This document shows, piece by piece, positions 45,332 through 54,375 of a DNA stretch of 64,000 bases. The notes beneath the pieces were generated by a model. It was not told where the DNA came from. It made no database searches and was given only the letters and a program-made list of their open reading frames with translations. Numbering within the stretch: the first letter of the stretch is position 1; each line of letters starts with the position of its first letter. This DNA comes from Sphingobacterium chuzhouense (lineage in GTDB: Bacteria > Bacteroidota > Bacteroidia > Sphingobacteriales > Sphingobacteriaceae). The DNA lies in NCBI RefSeq assembly GCF_014692525.1, contig NZ_JACNYL010000001.1, positions 310,001 through 374,000 on the forward strand, given 5' to 3'. The translations under genes were made by a program, and so were the position numbers.

Positions 45332-46567
45332 ATGAAAAAAATCGGGTTTGTTATAGGCTTATATGGAGAAGAGGTTAATGGTGGAGCGGAAAAACATTGC
45401 AAGATGCTCGCCGAACGAGCTTGTAGATATTACGATGTTGAAGTATTAACAACGACAGCAAAGGACTATAAAACGTTTACACCTTTTTATAAGGAGGGCG
45501 TGGAAGAAATAAATGGCGTCAGGGTACGACGTTTCAGAACAATCCCTTTCAACCAAGAGCGTTTTAGTACATTTTATAACAAAAGTCGAACGGGCAGGAA
45601 AATCCGTCGGTTTTTATATAAAAGAGGTCTATTACGATATGTGGCTTCTCTCTTTCCATCTTGGAGCTTATTTGCAAAAAAAGAAATAGAAACCTTAAAA
45701 AAACATGGTCTGTATTCTCCTGATTTAATCGATTATGTCAAAACCAATGAAGCATCCTATTCGGCTCTTTTTTTGATTTCCTATCCTTGTCCTAATTTTT
45801 ACTTTATAAATGACATCATCCCTCATAAATGCATTTTTATTCCGACAGCACACGACGAGGGGGATTTCTTCCGTGCTTATCTTGCTGATATTTTCACTAC
45901 CATTAAGCACATAGCTTTCAACACAGCCTCGGAAAGGGATCTCTGCCAGCGTATTTTTGGAAATAAGATGTCGTCCAACAGCATCCTCGCCGTAGGCGTA
46001 GAACTCGAAGAAGCAGCAGATTTCTCCGACGTACAACTGAAATACAATCTACCAAACCGATATGTTCTATATTTTGGCAGAATAGCAGAAGAAAAAATAG
46101 GGAATCTAATACCATGGTTCATCGCTTATAAAAATCAAAGCGATGATCCAGTTAAGCTGGTTCTTACGGGTGGCAACTTTATGGCAAAGTGTGAACATCC
46201 TGACATTCAATATACGGGTTTTGTAAGCGAATCGGAAAAAACAGCACTGATTAAACATGCACAGTTAGTTGTTAATCCCTCCGATAGGGAAAGCCTTTCT
46301 TTGCTATTGCTCGAAACCATGCAGCTAGGTAAGCCAGCACTTGTAAATGGGAAATCCGAGGTCATGAAACAACATTGTATTGATAGCAATTTTGCAGCCC
46401 ATTACTATATATCAAAATCCGACTTTATACAGAAGTTAAATGAGATGCTAGCGTTAGACCAGTTTGAGGAAAATGAAGGTCCAAGCAGGAAAGCCATTAG
46501 CTATGTAGAAGAAAATTATTCCTGGAATAAGATATTGGAAAGGTTGAATGTTGTGATAGATTCCTAA
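45332..46567 (+). CDS. GT4 glycosyltransferase, paralogue A
   Basis: The 411-residue GT-B enzyme has the acceptor-side motif NGGAEKHCKMLAERACRYYDVEVLTTTAKDY, then YFGRIAEEKIGNLI in the second domain and the E-x7-E type donor motif DRESLSLLLLETMQLGKPALVN near residue 330. It is closely related to the convergent gene at 46564, which shares the NGGAE and VEVLTTTA stretches. The stops overlap by 4 bp. Confidence 0.88.
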   Translation: MKKIGFVIGLYGEEVNGGAEKHCKMLAERACRYYDVEVLTTTAKDYKTFTPFYKEGVEEINGVRVRRFRTIPFNQERFSTFYNKSRTGRKIRRFLYKRGLLRYVASLFPSWSLFAKKEIETLKKHGLYSPDLIDYVKTNEASYSALFLISYPCPNFYFINDIIPHKCIFIPTAHDEGDFFRAYLADIFTTIKHIAFNTASERDLCQRIFGNKMSSNSILAVGVELEEAADFSDVQLKYNLPNRYVLYFGRIAEEKIGNLIPWFIAYKNQSDDPVKLVLTGGNFMAKCEHPDIQYTGFVSESEKTALIKHAQLVVNPSDRESLSLLLLETMQLGKPALVNGKSEVMKQHCIDSNFAAHYYISKSDFIQKLNEMLALDQFEENEGPSRKAISYVEENYSWNKILERLNVVIDS

Positions 46568-47823
46568 TCCTTGATGAAGCCAGTGACAAAATCAATTCCT
46601 TTTTCAAATTTCGCTAAAACGGATTCCCAAGTATAGTTTTCTGCAACATATATTTTTGCCTTTTCGCCCTCTTCTTTAAGCTCTTCATCTGATTTTGTAA
46701 TATACGTTTTAAGAGCCGAACAGAAGGATTCCAAAGAATCGTACGACGTTCCTGTCCCACTTTTTAATATATGCTCATACAACACTTCACATTTTTTATT
46801 TACAATAGCTGGGATTTTCTCGTTCATGCCTTCCAATGTAACCAGTGAAAGGCTTTCGTACAAAGAGGGCATAATAGTAGCCCGTGCGCTCCTCAGTAAT
46901 GCATACTTCAGTTCTTCCGAAACAAATCCCATGTAAATAACTGAAGGATGCTCATAACATTCAGTCATGTCATTCTTTCCTACAAGAATCAACTTGTATT
47001 CCTTGTATTGCGGATTTTCCTGTTGAAATCGGATATAATATTCCAGCAGCTGATCACATCCTTTCCCTTTGTCAACCCGTCCAATATAAATGAAATACTT
47101 TTTAGCTTCGATAGAATCAGGAAGAGCTTGTCCCTCTCCAACATATTTATTAATTCCTACTCCAGCTATATCACTATGTTTTGTATGATTTTTGAAAACA
47201 TTTTCAATCAGTCTTTTTTCAGATTCGGTATTGTACATAATAAATCTAGGTACGGAGAAAATATCTTTATAGGGTTCCGTATAAATAAGCGGTTCATCAT
47301 GCGCCGTCGGTATAAAAATACTTTTATCGGAAACTAACGGCATACCTACTACAGTTGGATAAAATCGATAGGTAAAGAAAATAAAAGTATCATATTGCCT
47401 TCCATTGGATTTTATATAGTTTACCAATTCTGGACAATAAGGCCCTTGGCTGATAAGCCAATTTTCGATTTCACTATGTTTGACTTCTGTTATATGAAAC
47501 CGTCTGTCGAAAAAATCAAATATTCCGATTTTTTTTAATATTTTAAAATACTTTTTTTGTTTAAAGATAGCTCTTTTAGCCGTTCGATATTTTTTAGATT
47601 TTTGTTTGATAGTAGCAAAGCGATAAACTTTTATCTCATTGATACTTTCCTCACCAAGAGGATAGTGGTTATCCCATGAATAATAGTCTAACGCTGTAGT
47701 TGTTAGCACCTCCACCTGATATTTCCCAGATAACTTTTCAGCAAGAATCCTAGCGTGGTACTCTGCTCCACCATTAACCTCTAAACCGTAACGTTGAACA
47801 ACTATGGCTATTTTTAAACCCAT
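46564..47823 (-). CDS. GT4 glycosyltransferase, paralogue B
   Basis: The 419-residue GT-B enzyme has VNGGAEYHARILAEKLSGKYQVEVLTTTALDYYSWDN, YIGRVDKGKGCDQLLEYY, and the donor motif YESLSLVTLEGMNEKIPAIVN. It is a paralogue of 45332-46567 placed head-on to it. It is the last gene of a minus-strand run of three (49696 to 46564). The DNA from here to about 51 kb is clearly richer in A+T than the housekeeping genes. Confidence 0.88.
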   Translation of the reverse strand: MGLKIAIVVQRYGLEVNGGAEYHARILAEKLSGKYQVEVLTTTALDYYSWDNHYPLGEESINEIKVYRFATIKQKSKKYRTAKRAIFKQKKYFKILKKIGIFDFFDRRFHITEVKHSEIENWLISQGPYCPELVNYIKSNGRQYDTFIFFTYRFYPTVVGMPLVSDKSIFIPTAHDEPLIYTEPYKDIFSVPRFIMYNTESEKRLIENVFKNHTKHSDIAGVGINKYVGEGQALPDSIEAKKYFIYIGRVDKGKGCDQLLEYYIRFQQENPQYKEYKLILVGKNDMTECYEHPSVIYMGFVSEELKYALLRSARATIMPSLYESLSLVTLEGMNEKIPAIVNKKCEVLYEHILKSGTGTSYDSLESFCSALKTYITKSDEELKEEGEKAKIYVAENYTWESVLAKFEKGIDFVTGFIKD

Positions 47824-47858
47824 TTCTATCTATTCTATTACGAAAATCATATATAATC

Positions 47859-48683
47859 TCATTTATTTTCTTTTTTCAGAAACCATTTGTATATCAATTT
47901 TCGATACCATTCGTTATAGTATTTTGCTTTATATTTTACCGCCTCTTCTTTTGCCCAAAGCAGATCATTAATAGATCGCTTGTGCTTGCGATACAATTCG
48001 TAGTGCTTATTATAAATATACAAATGCGTATAATCAGCGTAATTATGTATTCTATCCAAATCAGAAATCGAGTCTTTCGTCACACGCTTTCGGTAAAATA
48101 CTAAAGGCTTTTCTATTTTGTAAGCATTTGGATATTGAGCTGTCATACGAATCCACATCTCCCAATCTTCTGCATGTGCCAGTTCCTCATCAAACATGCC
48201 AATCTGCCTAAATTTCTCCAGCTCAACCATCGACGATATAGGGAAACAGCTTCCCAGCAGGATCCTTTCCGTAGAATAATTCAACTGTACCCAAATCCCC
48301 TCTTCCTCTTCAAACTTCTCCACTAAGGAATACACAATATCAACATCCTGGTTAGTATTAAATACATTTATGCATTCCTCCAGAAAACTCGGCGCAAATT
48401 TATCATCGGCATCTAGGAATACAATATATTTGCCCTGCGCAAAAGAAGCCCCAAAGTTTCGGGCACGTGCTGGCCCTTTATTATTCTGATGAAAGGAACG
48501 CACCTGTGGAAATTGGGCCTCCAAACTTTGAATGATTTCCCAAGAGTTATCCGTCGATCCATCATCAATAATGATAACCTCAAAATTTGTATAAGTTTGG
48601 GCAATACAAGATTCCACCGATTCCCTAACAGTAGTTGCGTTGTTATAGCAAGGAATGATGATACTTATTACATCCTCTTTCAT
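47859..48683 (-). CDS. GT2 glycosyltransferase
   Basis: The 274-residue GT-A enzyme has ISIIIPCYNNATTVRESVESCIAQTYTNFEVIIIDDGSTDNSWEII and the metal motif FLDADDKF (about residue 90), followed by FDEELAHAEDWEMWIRMTAQYP, the acceptor-loop pattern of the capsule GT2 family. The sugar is unknown. It starts 2 bp after the upstream gene ends. Confidence 0.9.
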   Translation of the reverse strand: MKEDVISIIIPCYNNATTVRESVESCIAQTYTNFEVIIIDDGSTDNSWEIIQSLEAQFPQVRSFHQNNKGPARARNFGASFAQGKYIVFLDADDKFAPSFLEECINVFNTNQDVDIVYSLVEKFEEEEGIWVQLNYSTERILLGSCFPISSMVELEKFRQIGMFDEELAHAEDWEMWIRMTAQYPNAYKIEKPLVFYRKRVTKDSISDLDRIHNYADYTHLYIYNKHYELYRKHKRSINDLLWAKEEAVKYKAKYYNEWYRKLIYKWFLKKENK

Positions 48684-48685
48684 TT

Positions 48686-49696
48686 TTAATCTTTTTTATT
48701 TAAAAGCGTGTTTAACCAAGAAGTAAAACTATACTGTTCGACAATGTTAGAATCAATATTCTTGTATGGTGCTGCTATAAATTCCTCTAAGCCATTAAAA
48801 TTATTATTTTCTATAATAAAATAATTATTGGGATGATAGAAATCCCTCTCCCGCACGCTTTTATTATTTGTAATGACCTTTTTTTGATAATACAATCCTT
48901 CAAAAATCCGAAAGGAAAGTCCTTGGTGTTCAGCAATAAGAAGGTCTAAAAGGATTCCATAAGGCGATATCTTCTCCAAATAGCTTTTATATGGAATAAC
49001 ATCCTTAAGTAAACTAATATCCACATTTTGATAGAGTGGTGAATCGTCAGGAAGGTAAGCATTAATCAGCAGGTCAATATCGACTTCAAGACCATACTCC
49101 CTTAGAATATTGTAACATAGCAACATATCATCTAATCTGCTAGGATGGTATGAACCTAAAAAATAAACTGCTTTCCCTGCTCTCTCCTGATTTGTCCCTC
49201 GGGGATAACAGTCGAAATAAAAATTATCTACCAACTTCAAATTATACTCCGGATACTTCTTTATGTCATTTTTATCAAAAACAAAAAAGTGGTCGAACAA
49301 ATCGATTCTTTCAAAAACCTTCTTATTACGACCTAATCCATCATAATGATATGATACAAATGATCTTGATTTCAATTTAGCTGCTTTTAGAATTTCAATC
49401 GGAAAAAAATCTGATCTTATTACTATACAGTAATCGTAGTAGTCTTCCTCGTTTATAATATCGACCTGTTTATTTTCAAGAAAACTCTTCCTCAATTTAT
49501 CTTTATAAGTGTAATCTCTTAACAAAATCTTGTGTAAGAAGTTTCGTAATCTATCCCATATGCTAGTATATGAAAATTCATATCCATAGTTCAGAACCAA
49601 GGTGACATCATATCCATTTCTCTCTAAATTCTCCTTTATACTTTGATAAAGCCCATAATCTATTAAAGCAAGTAATAAGACTTTCTTTTTTTCCAT
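48686..49696 (-). CDS. Putative glycosyltransferase of GT-B type
   Basis: The 336-residue product begins KKVLLLALIDYGLYQSIKENLERNGYDVTLVLNYGYEF, a Rossmann-like start. Its C-terminal segment AEHQGLSFRIFEGLYYQKKVITNNKSVRERDFYHPNNYFII resembles the donor-domain end of CgeB-like and capsule GT-B proteins. I do not recognise a named family, and the catalytic residues cannot be assigned. It is the first gene of the minus-strand run. The 319 bases from its start to the next gene at 50016 hold only an inverted repeat (GAAG and CTTC with flanks, about 49713-49746), with no clear promoter box. Confidence 0.6.
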   Translation of the reverse strand: MEKKKVLLLALIDYGLYQSIKENLERNGYDVTLVLNYGYEFSYTSIWDRLRNFLHKILLRDYTYKDKLRKSFLENKQVDIINEEDYYDYCIVIRSDFFPIEILKAAKLKSRSFVSYHYDGLGRNKKVFERIDLFDHFFVFDKNDIKKYPEYNLKLVDNFYFDCYPRGTNQERAGKAVYFLGSYHPSRLDDMLLCYNILREYGLEVDIDLLINAYLPDDSPLYQNVDISLLKDVIPYKSYLEKISPYGILLDLLIAEHQGLSFRIFEGLYYQKKVITNNKSVRERDFYHPNNYFIIENNNFNGLEEFIAAPYKNIDSNIVEQYSFTSWLNTLLNKKD

Positions 49697-50015
49697 TTAC
49701 TTTTTATATCGACGAAGCTGGGGATATTTCATATTTCAACTTCGATAATAACACCATATAAGAAGATGCTCAATCGAACGCAACGCTTAAATCCAAAGTT
49801 AACATAAATCATAGTATATTAACATATCTATTGCCTAAAATCCATTTGTTACCAAACTTAATTTCACAAAACAGATTAGAATGGCTCTACTGATTAAACG
49901 AAGGGATTATAGAACATGAATTTACAGGACTTGACTTTCTACCACAAAAAGCTTTATTTTGGATTGCTATTATCATTATCTTATTTTTATCACAATTCTC
50001 GTAAATAACTGAAAT

Positions 50016-50855
50016 ATGACGCCTATTTTCTCCATAATTATACCTTGTTATAATCAAGCTAATTTTTTAGGTGACACGCTGGCCTCTGTTTTAAAACAGA
50101 GTTTTAAAAATTGGGAATGTTTAATTATTGATGATGGGTCACCGGATAATACCGCTGAGATTGCCAAAGAATGGGAAAAAAACGATTGTCGTTTTAAATT
50201 ATATCAGAAAGAAAACGGAGGACTGAGCAGTGCTCGGAATCATGGGTTGTCTAAAGCTAAAGGAGAATATATACAATTCTTAGACGCTGATGACTGCCTC
50301 AACGAGTCAAAATTAACAAAGTGCTATAATGAACATGTAAAAGGAGTACAATTAGTAGTTACATCTTTTGAGCACATCAAAAATGGTAAAATTTCACCTC
50401 CCTTCTGTACTCTTAGGCAAGAATATCTAGATTTTGATAATATTTTATTGAAATGGGACGGTGAATTTTCGATTCCTATTCATTGCGGAAGTTTCAGTAA
50501 AAATATAATTGGAAACTTAACGTTTAATGAAGGGTTAAAGGCGGGAGAAGATTGGATATTTTGGCTAAACATATTTGAAAAAAAACCAGATGTGACCTTC
50601 ATTAATGAGAGCCTTGTTTTCTATAGACTGCATGAAAAGAGTATAACGAAAAATATTCAAGTGATGATTGAACATAAAACTAGGGCGCAGCTAACCATAT
50701 TCGATTTGCTAAATGAAAAGTATAAACGCCTTTTCTTTGAGCGATTTTCTTTAGAAGCAATAACAAGACGCGAAGAACTTTTCAATATATATCGCAATAG
50801 GGAGAAACGTATAAAAAATAGGATAAAAGTATTTTTTAAAAAACTGACGAGATAG
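50016..50855 (+). CDS. GT2 glycosyltransferase
   Basis: The 279-residue GT-A enzyme has FSIIIPCYNQANFLGDTLASVLKQSFKNWECLIIDDGSPDNT, GGLSSARNHGLSKAKGEYIQFLDADDCL (metal motif DADD) and AGEDWIFWLNIFEKKPDV. It is A+T-rich, with a basic C-terminal tail (KKRIKNRIKVFFKKLTR) that could contact the membrane. Confidence 0.88.
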   Translation: MTPIFSIIIPCYNQANFLGDTLASVLKQSFKNWECLIIDDGSPDNTAEIAKEWEKNDCRFKLYQKENGGLSSARNHGLSKAKGEYIQFLDADDCLNESKLTKCYNEHVKGVQLVVTSFEHIKNGKISPPFCTLRQEYLDFDNILLKWDGEFSIPIHCGSFSKNIIGNLTFNEGLKAGEDWIFWLNIFEKKPDVTFINESLVFYRLHEKSITKNIQVMIEHKTRAQLTIFDLLNEKYKRLFFERFSLEAITRREELFNIYRNREKRIKNRIKVFFKKLTR

Positions 50856-50979
50856 ATATTTTCTAGCGATGTTGGATAACACAAATAACTTAAAATTATG
50901 GCAAAAATAGTATATTTACTCCTTAGCAAGAATATAGTTACAGTTAAATAGGAATTATTAGGCACAAGATATCGTTTAG

Positions 50980-51849
50980 ATGAAGATAGTTAAATTCTTA
51001 GGTGGGTTGGGAAATCAAATGTTTCAATATGGGTTTTATCTCGCTCTCCAAAAAACGTTTAAAAAGGTAAAAGCGGATTTAACTGGTTTTGAAAACTACA
51101 CACTCCATAACGGATTTGAACTGAACGACATTTTCAACATCAAACTGAATACAGCATCTGAATTCGATTTAAATCTATATCTTCCTAACAACCGAAAATG
51201 GAAATGGCGTAAGCTAAGACGGTTGTACCGCACGAGACGCGCCTATACGGAAGAAACCATGTCGTTCGGTTACGACAGGACAATCTTTAGCGATAAACAG
51301 AACCGATATTATTGGGGTTACTGGCAGCATATCGATTACATCAATAGAGTATCCAAGGAACTTCGCGAACATTTCCGGTTTCCACAAATCACCGACACTA
51401 GAAGTGAAGAGCTTATCCACCGCATCCAACAACGTGAGAGTGTTTCTCTTCATATCCGTAGGGGAGATTATCTCATAGAAGCTAACCAACATCTGGGAAG
51501 TATATGTGATCATAATTACTATGAGAAAGCTATCGCGTATATAAAAAGCAAAATAGACGCTCCCCTATTTATTGTTTTCTCCAACGATATTCCTTGGTGT
51601 AGGGAGACTTTTAAAGATATAGATGCCGTTTTCGTAGACTGGAATATCGGCAAGCAGAGTTATATCGACATGCAATTGATGAGTTTGTGCAATCATAACA
51701 TTATCGCCAACAGCAGTTTTAGCTGGTGGGGAGCTTGGCTCAATAACAACCCCGACAAAATAGTCGTATCCCCTGATAAGTGGATAAACGAGACACGTGC
51801 GAACACAGATGGCCGTGGTCTTATTTTAGATAGTTTCGTCACCTTTTAA
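50980..51849 (+). CDS. Alpha-1,2-fucosyltransferase (GT11)
   Basis: The 289-residue product begins IVKFLGGLGNQMFQYGFYLALQKTF, the GT11 opening, and has the donor (GDP-fucose) motif SLHIRRGDYL (about residues 160-169), then NSSFSWWGAWLN (about 255). GT11 enzymes transfer fucose from GDP-fucose in alpha-1,2 linkage, so the surface glycan probably carries terminal fucose. No GDP-fucose synthesis gene (gmd, fcl) is in the window. It is followed 6 bp later by the DUF6492 gene. Confidence 0.92.
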   Translation: MKIVKFLGGLGNQMFQYGFYLALQKTFKKVKADLTGFENYTLHNGFELNDIFNIKLNTASEFDLNLYLPNNRKWKWRKLRRLYRTRRAYTEETMSFGYDRTIFSDKQNRYYWGYWQHIDYINRVSKELREHFRFPQITDTRSEELIHRIQQRESVSLHIRRGDYLIEANQHLGSICDHNYYEKAIAYIKSKIDAPLFIVFSNDIPWCRETFKDIDAVFVDWNIGKQSYIDMQLMSLCNHNIIANSSFSWWGAWLNNNPDKIVVSPDKWINETRANTDGRGLILDSFVTF

Positions 51850-51855
51850 TAGCCA

Positions 51856-52830
51856 ATGAAAAACGAACAGCGAAAATTTGCTGGAAATCCTGTATACGAT
51901 CTGGTGTTGTGTGTCGGAAAGCAGCATATCGATATCTCCCAAACGACCTTACGGCATATCATACGATTTCTTAAACCTCGCACTATATATATTATAACTC
52001 ATCAAGATTATTTCCCTGCTTTTAAAACTATATGCCAGCAGCATATCCAATTACATCTTGTAGATGAAAGGGATTTTGTGGACGAGGTAAACTATCAAGA
52101 TATTGCCGATTTTATAGAAGCGAATACGGGCAGTATAAAAAGGACGGGGTGGTACTTCCAGCAATTTTTGAAAATGCATGCCCATCAGTTCGTTAGCGCA
52201 AATTACTATTTAATCTGGGATGCCGATACGATCCCGCTGCAACCTATTCATTTTTTCGACGCGTACAACCATATTTTAATACATCCTGGAAAAGAGTATC
52301 ATCAACCCTATTTTGAAACACTAAATAATCTACTTCACCTAACCAAACAAGTCCCTTACTCTTTCATTTCCGAACATATGATGGTCGATAAACAAGAGAT
52401 GAAGAACTTACTGGATACTATACATTTCTACAATCCTTCGTTTTGTTGGCCTTTAGCGATATTAAAAAACATCGAAAAACAACACTTAGCGCACTCTGGC
52501 TTTTCAGAATATGAAACCTTTGGAAATTTTTTGGTAGCTTCAAAAACTTCAAATTTCCAGATTCGTGATAACCAAACATATCCACTCCAAACCTATAGAT
52601 TTGGCAGTCAACTGTTTGGTACGGCTCCCTCACTTCGAGATCTTCAACTGCTCAAACAGCTTGGATTCCATTACGTGACATTTGAAGCGTGGGATAAAGG
52701 TGACATTAAAACTATCAATCGGAATAAGACGTTAGCCAAAATCTTGAATAAAATACAGCGATATCCTCTTTTAAGTTCTTTGAAGAAAAATATTTTACAA
52801 AAAATAAAGAGCCAAATGCATCAATTTTAA
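51856..52830 (+). CDS. DUF6492 family protein, likely glycosyltransferase
   Basis: The 324-residue product has VYDLVLCVGKQHIDISQTTLRHIIRFLKPRTIYIIT and a GT-A-like metal site LIWDADTIPLQPI (about residue 123), in line with DUF6492 proteins found in glycan clusters. It also has a C-terminal basic helix. It is translationally close to the fucosyltransferase and probably acts with it. The sugar is unknown, and the family assignment is from memory of the pattern. Confidence 0.7.
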   Translation: MKNEQRKFAGNPVYDLVLCVGKQHIDISQTTLRHIIRFLKPRTIYIITHQDYFPAFKTICQQHIQLHLVDERDFVDEVNYQDIADFIEANTGSIKRTGWYFQQFLKMHAHQFVSANYYLIWDADTIPLQPIHFFDAYNHILIHPGKEYHQPYFETLNNLLHLTKQVPYSFISEHMMVDKQEMKNLLDTIHFYNPSFCWPLAILKNIEKQHLAHSGFSEYETFGNFLVASKTSNFQIRDNQTYPLQTYRFGSQLFGTAPSLRDLQLLKQLGFHYVTFEAWDKGDIKTINRNKTLAKILNKIQRYPLLSSLKKNILQKIKSQMHQF

Positions 52831-53000
52831 AAGTGCTTTTTTATCCATTCGTGGTGTCTTAATTCTCCTAAGACTTCCCCTAAAAAGCAATTCTTGGATT
52901 AATTAGCACTTTTTACCTGCTTATTATTCTTTCGTTATTTTTTAAATGAGCCTCTAAAATTTTTTATGTAAAAAATACATAAACTGAACCGAAATAAAAT

Positions 53001-53008
53001 TATATTTG
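53001..53008 (+). promoter_or_regulatory. -7 box of the duplicated GT2 pair
   Basis: TATATTTG lies 108 bp before the GT2 start at 53117. The 286-base gap holds nothing else clear. Confidence 0.45.
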
Positions 53009-53116
53009 CTGACATAAATCTGTATTGATTAATTATAAAACCGATGACAACAGTTATTAGCGTCGCAATGGACACCTCTTTATTAGTATAGGGAATACTT
53101 TTCAGTTGAAAATATT

Positions 53117-54124
53117 ATGCCTAAAATTACTGTATTCATGGCAGCATACAATGCCGCCCCGTTCATCTCACAAGCTATCGAAAGCGTGTTGAACCAAACT
53201 TTTGAAGACTTTGAATTATTGATTGTCAACGACGGTTCCACGGATAACACTAGGGAAATTGTCCACAGTTTTACAGATCCCAGAATCAGATTAATCGAAA
53301 ATGATGGCAACAAAGGACTATCTTTTACCAGGAATGTCGCTCTCACAGAAGCTAAAGGCGAATTTATGGCTATACTTGATAGCGATGATATTGCCCATCC
53401 CGACAGGTTGGAAATACAAATCCAGCATTTCTTGAACCGTCCTAAGTTAGCTGTTTTGGGAGGATACGCTTATATCATCGATCATACCGGGTGTAGGACA
53501 GGGCAAGAGATGGCTCCCATTTGTGAAACAAATACACTCCATGCCGGTTTACTGTTCTACAATTCGTTTGTGCACTCCACTGTCATGCTGCGCATGTCGG
53601 CCTTTACAGAAGTAGGTGGCTACCCTCCTTACATCGCTGCTGAAGATTATGGACTATTTTCAAGAATAGCTTTAAAACATGAAGTAAGCAACATTCCTCA
53701 ATATCTGATAGAATATAGAATACATGGAAATAATATCTCTTTACAAAAAAAAGACATCATGGAAGCTCAACTTAAGGATATTCTTTTCTATCAACTGGAT
53801 AAACTGTCATTATCTATTACCAATTTGGATCCAGCGATATTACTTTCACCCGTTACGGGAAGCAAATATTCTCCAAAAGAATATTATACACTTTATCGCA
53901 GCATCATTTTTGAAAATAGAAAACATAAACAATACCCTACAATAGAACTGGAACGCATCTTTTTCAATAACTGGTATGCCATTATAATGGAAAAAGGAAA
54001 ATCCAATACCTTTCCTCTTTTTCTTAGGAAACCGATTTTTAATCAACAATATGTGACCGCCAAACAGATTCGAAAAACATTTAAGCAATCACTCAAATAC
54101 TTGTTAGGAATTCAACGTTCGTGA
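53117..54124 (+). CDS. GT2 glycosyltransferase, duplicated pair, copy 1
   Basis: The 335-residue GT-A enzyme has ITVFMAAYNAAPFISQAIESVLNQTF, IVNDGSTDNT, NDGNKGLSFTRNVALTEAKGEFMAILDSDDIAHPDRLE (metal motif DSDD), and a long C-terminal part with FVHSTVMLRMSAFTEVGGYPPYIAAEDYGLFSRIAL. It is much like the next gene over its whole length, including the C-terminal KQIRKTFKQSLKYLLGI. Confidence 0.9.
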   Translation: MPKITVFMAAYNAAPFISQAIESVLNQTFEDFELLIVNDGSTDNTREIVHSFTDPRIRLIENDGNKGLSFTRNVALTEAKGEFMAILDSDDIAHPDRLEIQIQHFLNRPKLAVLGGYAYIIDHTGCRTGQEMAPICETNTLHAGLLFYNSFVHSTVMLRMSAFTEVGGYPPYIAAEDYGLFSRIALKHEVSNIPQYLIEYRIHGNNISLQKKDIMEAQLKDILFYQLDKLSLSITNLDPAILLSPVTGSKYSPKEYYTLYRSIIFENRKHKQYPTIELERIFFNNWYAIIMEKGKSNTFPLFLRKPIFNQQYVTAKQIRKTFKQSLKYLLGIQRS

Positions 54125-54217
54125 CGGACGATGACAAAACTGCATCAATTGCATTAACATCTTTTTTCGGTTATTTAGCTTTCTTTAAAAAAATAATCTA
54201 TATTAGACATTCATTAC

Positions 54218-54272
54218 TATCGTACAGAAGTACGATACAGGTCATATATTGACCAGTAGGGCTTCTTCCCCT
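54218..54272 (+). other. Three successive hairpins before GT2 copy 2
   Basis: TATCGTAC-AGAA-GTACGATA (54218-54237), GGTCA-TATAT-TGACC (54240-54254) and AGGG-CTTCTTC-CCCT (54258-54272) lie in the 251-base gap between the GT2 copies. There is no T run, so this is not a simple terminator. It could be an mRNA structure or an operator-like array. Confidence 0.5.
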
Positions 54273-54375
54273 AAGGTCAATTCAGCGTAAAAGCGTTATC
54301 AAACTGTTTTTTCCCATAAAGCTATTGCATATGCAACGCAAAGAGAATATTCATACACAGCGAGGATAAAGCCAA

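Noticed and set aside
53044..53091. 15-codon frame (MTTVISVAMDTSLLV) before GT2 copy 1
   Set aside because: Too short to separate from chance; no coupling to the next start.
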